Source: Lachnospiraceae bacterium
GTDB lineage: Bacteria > Bacillota > Clostridia > Lachnospirales > Lachnospiraceae
Direction of reading: 5' to 3'
Length of the DNA: 40,950 bases
NCBI GenBank assembly: GCA_016282915.1
Contig: JAEELW010000070.1
Coordinates: forward strand, 1 to 40,950
Position numbers and translations under genes: made by a program. Numbering within the stretch: position 1 is the first letter of the stretch; every line of letters starts with the position of its first letter. Below are positions 16,575-25,722 of the stretch, piece by piece. Below the pieces are notes generated by a model. The model saw nothing but the letters and a program-made list of their open reading frames with translations, searched no databases and was not told the origin of the DNA.

Positions 16575-17681
16575 ATGATCGAAATGGAAGATGCGGGAAA
16601 GCTGGGATTCGGACTGATGCGTCTGCCCCGCCGGGGGCTGTCCATCGACATCCCCCAGACCAGTGAGATGGTGGATCATTTTCTCGAAGCCGGTTTCAAC
16701 TACTTTGACACGGCCCATGTATATCCCGGCTCCGAGGAGGCGACACGGAAGGCGCTGGTGGAGCGCCATCCGAGGGAGAGCTTTACTCTGGCGACCAAGC
16801 TCTTTGCGGTCACGGCCCTGAGCAAAAAATCCGCGGAGCAGCAGCTCTATACCAGTCTGCAGCGCATGGGAACGGAATATATCGATTATTATCTGCTGCA
16901 TACGCTGATGAAATCCAACTACCAGAAATACGAGCGTTTCAAACTCTGGGATTTTGTGAATGAACAGAAAAAGGAAGGACGCATCCGGCATGTGGGCTTT
17001 TCCTTCCATGACGGTCCGGAGCTTCTGGAGCAGATCTTAAAGGATCATCCCGAAGCGGAATTCGTCCAGCTCCAGATCAATTACGCCGACTGGGAGAATC
17101 CCTCCGTTACCTCCCGCGCCAATTATGAAGTGGCGAGAAAGTACGGCAAAAAGATCGTTGTCATGGAACCGGTAAAGGGCGGCCGGCTGGCCAAGCCGCC
17201 GGCAGAGGCGCTGAAGCTCTTTAAGGAATATGCACCGGAACGTTCGGCGGCAAGCTGGGCCATACGTTTTGTGGCGTCGCTGGAAGGGATACTGACGGTA
17301 CTTTCCGGCATGTCCAATACGGCACAGATGCTGGACAATCTTTCCTATATGAGGGATTTTCAGCCGCTGAACGCAGAGGAACGGGCGATCATCAAAAAGG
17401 CGCAGGATATCCTCGGACGTTCCTCGGGCATTCCCTGCACGTCCTGCAGCTACTGCACCAAGGGCTGTCCGAAACAGGTACCGATCCCGGAGATCTTTGC
17501 GGCGATGAATCTGAGCCTCTCCCATGGTCAGATGCAGGAGGCGAAAGACGAATACGCAAAGATACTGGAAAGGGGCGCAGGTGCGGATGCCTGTATCGCC
17601 TGCGGACAGTGCGAAAATGTCTGTCCCCAGCATATCGGGATCATCGCTAAGCTGAAAGACTGCGCGGAAGCGCTGAAGTAA
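16575..17681 (+). CDS. aldo/keto reductase with C-terminal ferredoxin domain
   Basis: The 368-residue protein joins an aldo/keto reductase barrel to a ferredoxin-like tail. The barrel (about 1-270) shows the catalytic set: Asp and Tyr in FDTAHVYPGSEE, Lys in LATKLF and His in YYLLHTL. The tail carries CTSCSYCTKGCP (about 288-299) and CIACGQCENVCP (about 340-351), enough for two [4Fe-4S] clusters. This combination is common in anaerobes and is thought to pass electrons between ferredoxin and a carbonyl substrate; the substrate is unknown. It is followed 44 bases later by the [FeFe] hydrogenase, probably in one transcript, which supports a shared electron-carrier role. Confidence 0.9.
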   Translation: MIEMEDAGKLGFGLMRLPRRGLSIDIPQTSEMVDHFLEAGFNYFDTAHVYPGSEEATRKALVERHPRESFTLATKLFAVTALSKKSAEQQLYTSLQRMGTEYIDYYLLHTLMKSNYQKYERFKLWDFVNEQKKEGRIRHVGFSFHDGPELLEQILKDHPEAEFVQLQINYADWENPSVTSRANYEVARKYGKKIVVMEPVKGGRLAKPPAEALKLFKEYAPERSAASWAIRFVASLEGILTVLSGMSNTAQMLDNLSYMRDFQPLNAEERAIIKKAQDILGRSSGIPCTSCSYCTKGCPKQVPIPEIFAAMNLSLSHGQMQEAKDEYAKILERGAGADACIACGQCENVCPQHIGIIAKLKDCAEALK

Positions 17682-17725
17682 AAATATTTTGACCGGCTTG
17701 AGAACTGCCGGGGAGGAGATGAAAC

Positions 17726-19246
17726 ATGAGTGTACGCGGCGTCTACACATCGGTCAACCAGATCCGGAAGATGGTCTTCACGGAGGTTGCGAAGCTTTCC
17801 TACAATTATAAGGACGGGGATCTGTCCGAAATGGAACTGATCCCTTACCGCATCATACCCGGTGAGGTTTCCACTTACCGCGAGAGCGTGTTCCTGGAAC
17901 GGGCCATCGTGAGGGAACGGATGCGCCTTGCCATGGGCCTCAACTTCCGGACGGCGGCGGAGCATGCCCCCGTATCCACTGGGGCGGAAGAGTGCGTAAA
18001 GCCCGAGAAATACTATCAGCCGCCCCTGATCAATGTGATCAAGTTTGCCTGTCATTCCTGTCCGGAGAATCAGGTGGTGGTGACGGAGCAGTGCCAGAGC
18101 TGTCTGGCCCATCCCTGCCAGGAGGTGTGCCCGAAAAAAGCCATCTCCTTTGTCCACGGCAAATCGGTCATCAACCAGGAAGAATGCGTCAAGTGCGGGA
18201 AATGTGTGGATGCCTGTCCCTATCACGCCATCGTGCATCTGGAGCGGCCCTGTGCCAAGGCCTGCGGTATGCATGCCATCCATTCCGATGAATACGGCCG
18301 GGCGGATATCGACCAGGACCGCTGCGTCAGCTGCGGCATGTGCCTTGCCAACTGTCCCTTCGGCGCCATCGCGGATAAGGCGCAGATCTTCCAGTGCATC
18401 CAGGCGATCCGTTCGGATACGCCGGTCTATGCAGCCATCGCTCCGGCTATTGTGGGCCAGTTCGGCCCGGACCTGACCCTGGATCGCATGCGTTCCGCAT
18501 TCCGGGCCCTGGGTTTTGCGGATGCCATCGAGGTGGCCATCGGCGCCGACCTGTGCACGCTGCAGGAGGCGGAGGACTTTGTGAAAGAGGTGCCGGACCG
18601 TCTGCCCTTCATGGGCACCAGCTGCTGTCCCGCTTGGTCGGTGATGGCGAAACGGGATTTCCCGCAGCACGCGGAATGCATCTCCATGGCGCTGACCCCC
18701 ATGGTACTGACGGGACGCCTGATCAAAAAGGAGCATCCCGACTGCAAGGTGGCCTTTATCGGTCCCTGTGCCGCGAAAAAGCTGGAGGCCAGCCGGCGTA
18801 CCATAAGAAGCGACGTGGATTTCGTCCTTACCTTTGAAGAAGTGATGGGGATGTTTGAAGCGAAGGGCATTGATTTTACGGAACTGGAGACCCACAATAC
18901 CATGCATGGCGCCAGCGGCGATGGACGGGCCTTTGCCGTGGGCGGCGGTGTGGCATCTGCCGTGGCCAATGTGATCAAAGAGAAATATCCGGACCGTGAA
19001 GTGAAGGTGGAGCGGGCCGAGGGCCTGGATGAGTGCCGTAAGATGCTGATGCTGGCAAGGAGCCATAAGTATGACGGCTATCTATTGGAAGGCATGGCCT
19101 GCCCCGGCGGCTGTATCGGCGGCGCCGGTACCGTCAATCCTATCGCGAAGTCAAAGGCTGCGATCCTGAAGAACCAGGAGAATTCCAGCTGCAAACACGC
19201 CTATGAGAGCTCCTTCGGCGACCGCATCACGGACCTGACGGAGTAA
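17726..19246 (+). CDS. monomeric [FeFe] hydrogenase, group B-like
   Basis: The 506-residue enzyme interconverts protons and H2, disposing of reduced ferredoxin. The N-terminal half has several cysteine sets for [4Fe-4S] clusters: CQSCLAHPCQEVCP, CVKCGKCVDACP, CAKACGMHAI and CVSCGMCLANCP. The H-cluster domain shows all three signatures: TSCCPAW (298-304), GPCAAKK (346-352) and EGMACPGGC (455-463). The second reads GPC where the best-studied enzymes have MPC, and with EGMACPGGCIGGAG this looks like the less studied group B (inference). The maturation genes hydEFG are not in the window. GGGGAGGAG precedes the ATG and a strong terminator follows. Confidence 0.9.
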   Translation: MSVRGVYTSVNQIRKMVFTEVAKLSYNYKDGDLSEMELIPYRIIPGEVSTYRESVFLERAIVRERMRLAMGLNFRTAAEHAPVSTGAEECVKPEKYYQPPLINVIKFACHSCPENQVVVTEQCQSCLAHPCQEVCPKKAISFVHGKSVINQEECVKCGKCVDACPYHAIVHLERPCAKACGMHAIHSDEYGRADIDQDRCVSCGMCLANCPFGAIADKAQIFQCIQAIRSDTPVYAAIAPAIVGQFGPDLTLDRMRSAFRALGFADAIEVAIGADLCTLQEAEDFVKEVPDRLPFMGTSCCPAWSVMAKRDFPQHAECISMALTPMVLTGRLIKKEHPDCKVAFIGPCAAKKLEASRRTIRSDVDFVLTFEEVMGMFEAKGIDFTELETHNTMHGASGDGRAFAVGGGVASAVANVIKEKYPDREVKVERAEGLDECRKMLMLARSHKYDGYLLEGMACPGGCIGGAGTVNPIAKSKAAILKNQENSSCKHAYESSFGDRITDLTE

Positions 19247-19249
19247 ATA

Positions 19250-19305
19250 GAAATACCTACTTTCGGCGGTAGCAATACCGCCTTTTTTTGGTTATAGTAT
19301 ATGCT
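19250..19305 (+). repeat. terminator element, copy 1
   Basis: GAAATACCTACTTT, then the GGCGGTA/TACCGCC hairpin, T7 and TTATAGTAT-ATGCT. It matches 25601-25655 at nearly every base, with differences mainly in the loop and after the T run. It lies 47 bases before the ATG of an exported protein. CTAC (19257-19260) could pair with GTAG (19269-19272) as an alternative to the terminator stem. Confidence 0.7.
19265..19289 (+). terminator. intrinsic terminator of the hydrogenase transcript
   Basis: GGCGGTA-GCAA-TACCGCC, a perfect 7-base-pair stem with a GCAA tetraloop, followed by seven T. It is part of a ~56-base element that recurs at 25601-25655. Confidence 0.9.
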
Positions 19306-19317
19306 GAAAAATTATGA

Positions 19318-19332
19318 AATGCCTTCGGCATT
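19318..19332 (+). other. small hairpin before a ribosome binding site
   Basis: AATGCC-TTC-GGCATT forms a 6-base-pair stem with a 3-base loop, ending 9 bases before the GGAGG of the giant exported-protein gene. It could influence translation or mRNA stability. Confidence 0.35.
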
Positions 19333-19351
19333 GAAACAAAGGAGGAAAAGC

Positions 19352-22300
19352 ATGAAAGCTAAGAAATGGAAACGTTTTCTGGCCACGGTCCTTACGGCAG
19401 TGATGTGCCTGGGAGAAGTGGGCGGAACCGGCATGACGGTCCTGGCACAGGACGCGATCGTTGAGGAAGACGAGGCGCTTTCGGAAGAGGAAGCGGCTTC
19501 CGAAAACGAAGCGCTGTCGGAAGATGCGGCAGTGTCGGAAGACGAGGCTGCGGAAGAAGATGCAGCTGTTTCGGAAGATGCGGCAGCAGCGGAAGCGGAA
19601 GAAGCAGAGGAAGCGGATGCAGCACCGGAAGAAGAGGCAGAGGAAGAAGCGGAAGAGCCCGATGCGGCCGGCACTACCTATAATCTGTGGGTCGGCGGCG
19701 TGCAGGTCTCGGAGGGAAACTTAAGCAATATCCCCGGTGTGGCCAGCGGTACGGCCAGCTACGATCCTGCGACGAATACCCTGACGCTTAATGGGGTAAC
19801 AGGCTTTAAGGGGCAGCATGAGCACGCGTATATTTACGGCGAGGATCTGAATGCCGGCGACAAGATGTTCTGGCTGAAGGGCGATGCGGAGTTCAATATA
19901 AGCGATGATACTGTTGATGGTATCCTGATTACGAAGAGTGAAGTCGGCTTTGACGCAGATCTTCGTATCGGCGGAGAGGGTTATCCGGTCTCAATCAGGG
20001 ATTTACCCCTGACCATAGCGGGAGGAAACTATGAGCTGAAAAGTACCAAGTGGACTGCGTTGCACGTGGGTGGCGGCCTTTATATGCAGGGCGGCACTGT
20101 CGTTACCGAAAGTAAAAAACAAGGCATCAAAGCTGGCGGAGAGCTCTGGTTCAACGCCGGCGATGTGACGGCCACCGGAGAGGAATACGGCATTCTGAGC
20201 AATGAGGCAGTTTATGTATCGGGCGGTATCGTACGGGCGACGGCCACCGGAAAACCGGAGGACAGTGCTACTCATGTCTCCGTGGACGATGGAAAGTACT
20301 CCGGCCTGTCTGTTGACGGCAGCCTGATGGTGACCGGCGGTCATGTGAGCGCTTCCGGCGATATGCACGGAGTCTATACCACTGAGGAGATTACGATCGA
20401 CCGGGGAGTCTGGGATGCCGGCTATTTGGAGGCAGCGGCTACCGGGACAACGCACTTTGAAAAAACCGTGGAAAGAGTCGGAACCTTTGCAAATGAGGCG
20501 GATATCACCGTAAACGGCGGCTGGTTTAAGAGCAGCGGTAAAGGCGGCGCTGCAGCTGCCTACAAGGGAACGATCAATGTGAGCGGCGACGCCGCTTTCC
20601 TGGAACCGGCAGACGGCTCCACAAGGCTGTATGATCAGGATCAGAACCGCTATCCTTCAAAAACCACTGCGACGATCTCCGCGACCACGCTCAATCCCGT
20701 GGAGGAGGTCCTGATCGGGGAAGAAGACGGAGGCTATGGTCTGTATCTGGGAAGCGTAGAAGTTACGGCCATGAACCGGGAAGATATCCCCATTGCGTTC
20801 GGTAAGGCCAGCTATGATCCGCTTACCGGGACCCTGAAATGTGAGGATGCGGTGATCAATACCTGTCACGGGGTTGATATGACCCAGGCGATAAGGGTAG
20901 AGGGTGATCTTACCATCACCGGTAAGCTTACCATCAACAAGGTGGATGACAGCGGCTACGGCATCATCATAGATAGGCATCATACCTTGACTTTTAAAGA
21001 TGCGGATGTCACGGCCACCGGGATGAAATATAGTGCGATCCATGTTCCCAGCGGATCCATCGAAGTCATCAACAGCAAACTGGATGTTTCGGCAATGGAA
21101 GGCGGTAGAGGTGATCATGCAATCTACGCCGCGGACAAACTCGTACTTGATAAGGCATGGATAAAGGCAAAAAGCAACAAGTGCGCGATCGCATACGGTT
21201 ACCTCGATGGAAGAGAAAAGCACACGATCGTGGCACCGGCGAATGCATGGTTTGATAATTATCTGGTAGCGGATAAAACATCGAACCAGGCGGTGTTAGA
21301 CGTGGAGATCGAGCCGGCCATGGATGGAGAGATCTGGGTAGGAAATACCCGGGTGACGATGAGTAATCTGGATGACGTTCTGGGTGACGGCAGGGTCAGT
21401 TACGATCCGGATACGAAGACTCTTCGTTTTGCGGCAGGTTCGGAGATCAACTCAGGCCATGACGTTACATACAAGCAGCTGACGAATATCTACGCCGACA
21501 AGGATCTGCGGGTCGAAGGAATCGTAAAGCTGAGTATGAAGGCATATTACGCGATCTATTGTGAAGGATCCCTTACCCTCGATGCGGATATCGAAGGGGA
21601 AAGCACAGGGGTCTTCGTTGTTTCGAATGGTACTCTGTCTGTTGAGGGCGGAACAATAAACGGAAGCGCAACGGAATTCGGTTTCTATGCTAACAGGATC
21701 GAGATCAGCGGCGGAGATATCAGTCTCAGTGCTGCGGTTAAACGCGGATCGGTCATGTATTCCGCTAAGGGGGATACCGTGATCAGCGGCGGAAAACTCA
21801 ATCTGACATCCGACAGTATGAAACCTGCTGTATGTACTGAGGGGGATTTCCGTATGACCGACGGTTATCTGTATGCCGGATCCGACGATCGTGCGATCAG
21901 TTCAAAAACCATAACTATCGACGAAGACGTCATGCGCATCGCGAACCCGGAAGGGGCCTATGTAAAGAAAGGCAGCAGAGATGAACTCATTAATCCTGCA
22001 ACCGGCTTCGGGGCTCATGAGGTGCTGATCTATAAGAAGGGCACGCAGGACGTTACAGTAAGCTTTGACATGGGCGGCCACGGTACGAATGAAAGCCAGA
22101 CGCTGAAGGATGGAGCTAAGGTATCAGAGCCCACAAAACCCACAGCAGACGGATGGATCTTTGCAGGCTGGTTTGCGGATCCGGAGTTTGTGACGGCATT
22201 TGACTTTAACAAAGAGATCATTAAGGATACCACGATCTACGCAAAGTGGTATGAGCATAAGGAGAGCTATGAGCTGTGGCTGGGTGAGACCCTGGTTTCC

Positions 22301-25300
22301 GGCGATAAATGTCTGGATATCTTCGGGGACGGAAAGGCAAGTTACGATCCAACCACAAATACCCTGACACTGAAGGATTATACCGGGAATGGAACATACT
22401 CCGTAAACTCAGGGGATAAGATCCTGATATTTGCAAAGCAGGATCTGACGATCAAGGGAAGCGCTACACTTACTTCAAATACGGCAAACATCGGTATTGA
22501 AAGTGAAAGCGGAAATCTGACCATAGATGCGGATCTCAAGATCAATCTGACAAGCGAGAATGCCGGAAAAGCCGATATCGCTATCAGGGCAATGGGCGGA
22601 GATATCACGATTGACGGTGGAAGCATTAACTGTACCGTGAATCCGTCAAATGAGGAAATTCAGTCTTTCGGTATTGCTGTCGGTTCCGGGAAGATTACGA
22701 TCAATGACGGGATTACGAGCTTAAATGCCGGGCTTTTTGCTATAGCCTCGCTGGGAGCAAATGCTGATCTGATCATGAATGGGGGCGAACTGCAGGCAAA
22801 TGGGTTGAACGACACGAGCGCCGGTATTTTTTGGGCGACCGGAAAATTACAGATGAATGCCGGTACGCTGAAAGCCTCAGGACATGGTGATGAAGGGGCG
22901 GCGGTGGCCTTTGCCGAATCGGTTGCTGATCCGGACTATGTTGAGATCGTAAAGCCTGTTAATGGTAAGTGGGATGATAAAGGGCAGAAGGTCCTTAATC
23001 CTGACGGAACGACGGCAATGGAAGTCGAGATTGCCCGCAGGCAGTTTACCGTCACTTTCGACCTGAACGGCAAGACCGTATACGAAGGCACCGCACCCGA
23101 AGCGCAGAAGGTATATGCGGGCAAACCGGCCCTGGAGCCGGAGTTTCCTCCCGTGGCAGAAGGCTTTGCCTTTAAGGGATGGTATACGGATCAGGCATGT
23201 ACTGAAAAATTTGTCTTCTTCGATTCCTCGATCACTAAGGACACCACACTCTACGCTAAGTGGGTTGAGGGTTTCATCGTAAGCTTTGACGTAGGCGACG
23301 CTTCGGTAGCCACACCCATGGATCAGGCTGTGGAAGAAGGCGGACTGGTAGAAAGACCCGTACTTCCCGCTGTAGAGGGTATGGAGCTCGTGGGCTGGTA
23401 TAAGAATCTTTCGGATGATACCGCTTACGATTTTGAACACACACCGGTAAACAGCAGCTTTACCCTGTATGCAAAGTGGGCAAAAGAAAAACGCAAGGTG
23501 ACCTTTGACGGGAACGGCCATACTCCGGTACCGGCACCGGTAGAGGTGGAATATGGCGACACAGTGACCGAGCCCACGGCTCCCACGGCAGACGGTTTTA
23601 AGTTCATGGGCTGGTATGTGGAAGCTGCATGCATCCATCGTTATGATTTCTCCAGCCCGGTGAAGGACAACATCACGCTTTATGCCCGCTGGGTTGATGC
23701 GACAGTACAGACCTGGACCGTGAGCTTTGACTTAAACGGCATGCCGGGAACGGCTCCCGCCGCACAGGAAGTGGTGGACGGTGAGCTTGCGGCACGTCCC
23801 GAGGCTCCCGTGGTAGCAGGACGCAGCTTTAAGGGCTGGTATACTTCCAGATCCTGCGCGGATGATGGCTGGTTCAATTTCATGACACCGGTGACCGCCG
23901 ACCTGACTCTGTATGCAAAGTGGGAGATGGAGGAAGATGTACCGGGCTTCATCGTGAGCTTTGCAGATACCTCCTATGATATCTACAACGGTCTGGTCCA
24001 GAATGCGGACGGCATCTACGAGACCGTCTATGCCGGCGGAGCCATCAAACCTGCGATCCGGGTCATCGGCGCATACGGCCGCATCCTGATCGAAGGCGAA
24101 GACTATACCGTAAAATACAGCAACAATGTGAAGGCAAACAACAAAAAGCCTGCAAAAGTCACTGTAAAGGGCAAAGGCATTTATAAGGGTTCCAAGGTAC
24201 TGGAATTCTACATTGTTCCGGCGGATCTTGGTATACTTGAGTCCATGGGTAAGCTGGTCGTTCCCCAGCAGTATGCAAAGGGCGGAAAGGCCAATGTGGT
24301 GCTCTATTACGGCAGCTATGCACTGAAGGCAAAGGACTACGAAAAGCCTACGGCAAACGTAAGTGAAGCAACGGCGCTGGATATCAAAGGTAAGGGCAAT
24401 TTCAAAGGATCGATCAAAGAGACTTTTCTGCCCCTTTCCGCTGCGGATGCGAAAGCAAAGACCGTCGCCAAGGTGAAGGTCAAGGTATCGTCGGTAGTAT
24501 ATAACGGTATGACGCAGACGCCGGAAGTTACGGTTACCGCCGGGGACGGAAGCGTACTGACCGAGTATAAGGATTACACGCTGTGCTATGTGAACAATCA
24601 GAATGCCGGTAAGGCTGTGGTAGTGGCAGAAGGCTGCGGTGAATACTTCGGTGCCGCATCGGCGCCCTTCATGATAACGCCGGACAAAGACGGTAATGTT
24701 GTGGTCAGCCGTTCCTCGGAAAAGGTGGCATATGACCCGAACGGCGCGACCATCGGCCTTTCGGTCACTGTGGGCGGACGCTTCCTTGTCGAAGGCGTGA
24801 GTTACAACGTGAAATTCAGCAACAACAAAAATGTGGGCAAAGGAAAATATACCGTAAGCTTCAAAGGCAACTACAAGGGATTGAAGCCCGTTAACGGAGA
24901 ATTCGAGATTGAAAAGGCTTCCATTGCCGGTACGGATATCTTTGCGGGCAGCATGACCTATACGAAGCCGGGCAAATATTTCTCCAAGGTATATGTGACG
25001 GATGGTAGCGCACTGCTGAAGGAAAAGAAGGACTATACCGTAAGCTACTATACGGACGATGCCTGCACGACAGCTCTTTCTGCAAAGTATACGATGGAAG
25101 AGGGCAAGACCCAGGTAACCCTGTACGCAAAGATCACGGGTACGGGCAGCTATAAGGACGACAGCAAGGTGGTCAGCTTTACGGTCTATAAGGCGGATGC
25201 GGAGAAGTTCGATCTGAGCAAGGCGCGTATCGTGGAACCTGCAACTCTTAAGAAACCCGGGAAGGTACAGTACAACGGTACTGCCCTGGAGCCTGTGGTC

Positions 25301-25492
25301 ATTGTACAGGTGAAGGTCGGCAAAGAGTGGAAGACCGTGCCGGAAAGCGCCTACACCATCACCTACAGCAACAATGTAAACAAGGGCAAGGCTACCATCG
25401 TGGTCAGCGGTAAAGGTACCGCAGCCAGCGGCAGCAAAGCCGCCAACTTCAATATCATCGCAAGAGATATGAAGAGTTTTGAAGCAAAGTAA
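19352..25492 (+). CDS. giant exported protein with WVG-type modules and InlB repeats
   Basis: The 2046-residue exported protein starts at the ATG with AAAGGAGG in front (an earlier in-frame ATG at 19301 lies next to the terminator and has no such site). Parts: signal peptide (1-34, probable cut after VLAQ), a Glu/Ala/Ser/Asp-rich linker (about 38-105), and four modules that open with Y.LW(L/V)G.. and continue to SYDP.T.TL (about 110, 462, 660 and 972). These are followed by right-handed-helix-like stretches with ITISGG-type strands. Five InlB repeats lie at about 900, 1232, 1308, 1382 and 1455. The last 500 residues are Ig-like repeats marked by DYTVKYSNN. No LPXTG or other anchor is visible. 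A role in adhesion or glycan binding is inferred from the architecture only. Confidence 0.9.
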   Translation: MKAKKWKRFLATVLTAVMCLGEVGGTGMTVLAQDAIVEEDEALSEEEAASENEALSEDAAVSEDEAAEEDAAVSEDAAAAEAEEAEEADAAPEEEAEEEAEEPDAAGTTYNLWVGGVQVSEGNLSNIPGVASGTASYDPATNTLTLNGVTGFKGQHEHAYIYGEDLNAGDKMFWLKGDAEFNISDDTVDGILITKSEVGFDADLRIGGEGYPVSIRDLPLTIAGGNYELKSTKWTALHVGGGLYMQGGTVVTESKKQGIKAGGELWFNAGDVTATGEEYGILSNEAVYVSGGIVRATATGKPEDSATHVSVDDGKYSGLSVDGSLMVTGGHVSASGDMHGVYTTEEITIDRGVWDAGYLEAAATGTTHFEKTVERVGTFANEADITVNGGWFKSSGKGGAAAAYKGTINVSGDAAFLEPADGSTRLYDQDQNRYPSKTTATISATTLNPVEEVLIGEEDGGYGLYLGSVEVTAMNREDIPIAFGKASYDPLTGTLKCEDAVINTCHGVDMTQAIRVEGDLTITGKLTINKVDDSGYGIIIDRHHTLTFKDADVTATGMKYSAIHVPSGSIEVINSKLDVSAMEGGRGDHAIYAADKLVLDKAWIKAKSNKCAIAYGYLDGREKHTIVAPANAWFDNYLVADKTSNQAVLDVEIEPAMDGEIWVGNTRVTMSNLDDVLGDGRVSYDPDTKTLRFAAGSEINSGHDVTYKQLTNIYADKDLRVEGIVKLSMKAYYAIYCEGSLTLDADIEGESTGVFVVSNGTLSVEGGTINGSATEFGFYANRIEISGGDISLSAAVKRGSVMYSAKGDTVISGGKLNLTSDSMKPAVCTEGDFRMTDGYLYAGSDDRAISSKTITIDEDVMRIANPEGAYVKKGSRDELINPATGFGAHEVLIYKKGTQDVTVSFDMGGHGTNESQTLKDGAKVSEPTKPTADGWIFAGWFADPEFVTAFDFNKEIIKDTTIYAKWYEHKESYELWLGETLVSGDKCLDIFGDGKASYDPTTNTLTLKDYTGNGTYSVNSGDKILIFAKQDLTIKGSATLTSNTANIGIESESGNLTIDADLKINLTSENAGKADIAIRAMGGDITIDGGSINCTVNPSNEEIQSFGIAVGSGKITINDGITSLNAGLFAIASLGANADLIMNGGELQANGLNDTSAGIFWATGKLQMNAGTLKASGHGDEGAAVAFAESVADPDYVEIVKPVNGKWDDKGQKVLNPDGTTAMEVEIARRQFTVTFDLNGKTVYEGTAPEAQKVYAGKPALEPEFPPVAEGFAFKGWYTDQACTEKFVFFDSSITKDTTLYAKWVEGFIVSFDVGDASVATPMDQAVEEGGLVERPVLPAVEGMELVGWYKNLSDDTAYDFEHTPVNSSFTLYAKWAKEKRKVTFDGNGHTPVPAPVEVEYGDTVTEPTAPTADGFKFMGWYVEAACIHRYDFSSPVKDNITLYARWVDATVQTWTVSFDLNGMPGTAPAAQEVVDGELAARPEAPVVAGRSFKGWYTSRSCADDGWFNFMTPVTADLTLYAKWEMEEDVPGFIVSFADTSYDIYNGLVQNADGIYETVYAGGAIKPAIRVIGAYGRILIEGEDYTVKYSNNVKANNKKPAKVTVKGKGIYKGSKVLEFYIVPADLGILESMGKLVVPQQYAKGGKANVVLYYGSYALKAKDYEKPTANVSEATALDIKGKGNFKGSIKETFLPLSAADAKAKTVAKVKVKVSSVVYNGMTQTPEVTVTAGDGSVLTEYKDYTLCYVNNQNAGKAVVVAEGCGEYFGAASAPFMITPDKDGNVVVSRSSEKVAYDPNGATIGLSVTVGGRFLVEGVSYNVKFSNNKNVGKGKYTVSFKGNYKGLKPVNGEFEIEKASIAGTDIFAGSMTYTKPGKYFSKVYVTDGSALLKEKKDYTVSYYTDDACTTALSAKYTMEEGKTQVTLYAKITGTGSYKDDSKVVSFTVYKADAEKFDLSKARIVEPATLKKPGKVQYNGTALEPVVIVQVKVGKEWKTVPESAYTITYSNNVNKGKATIVVSGKGTAASGSKAANFNIIARDMKSFEAK

Positions 25493-25519
25493 GAAAGATC
25501 TGCAATAGCAGTAAACAGG

Positions 25520-25550
25520 CCGCCCGCAGCAATGCGGGCGGTTTGTTTAT
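25520..25550 (+). terminator. intrinsic terminator of the second giant gene
   Basis: CCGCCCGCA-GCAA-TGCGGGCGG, a perfect 9-base-pair stem, followed by TTTGTTTAT. Confidence 0.9.
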
Positions 25551-25600
25551 CCGGGGGCACGCATTGCATGACTCTGTATACAGGCCGGAGAAGCGGTACC

Positions 25601-25655
25601 GAAATACCTACTTTTGGCGGTAGTAATACCGCCTTTTTTATTTTATAGTATGCTA
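25601..25655 (+). repeat. terminator element, copy 2
   Basis: Near-identical to 19250-19305, with GGCGGTA-GTAA-TACCGCC and T6 and again TTATAGTAT-GCT after it. No gene lies between it and the previous terminator, so it is not needed to end the upstream transcript. It sits 68 bases before the ATG of the lipoprotein. TATAGT at 25645-25650 may be a -10 box, but no good -35 is seen. Confidence 0.7.
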
Positions 25656-25722
25656 CGGATGGGCACCTGAGGAGAGGCGTCGATCCGCAAAACTCAGATA
25701 CGAAAAAGGAGGATAAGCTATC

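Noticed and set aside
17528-19066. 512-codon minus-strand frame opposite the hydrogenase gene
   Set aside because: The plus-strand frame has complete H-cluster motifs; the antisense frame is a product of GC-rich third positions and matches no domain.
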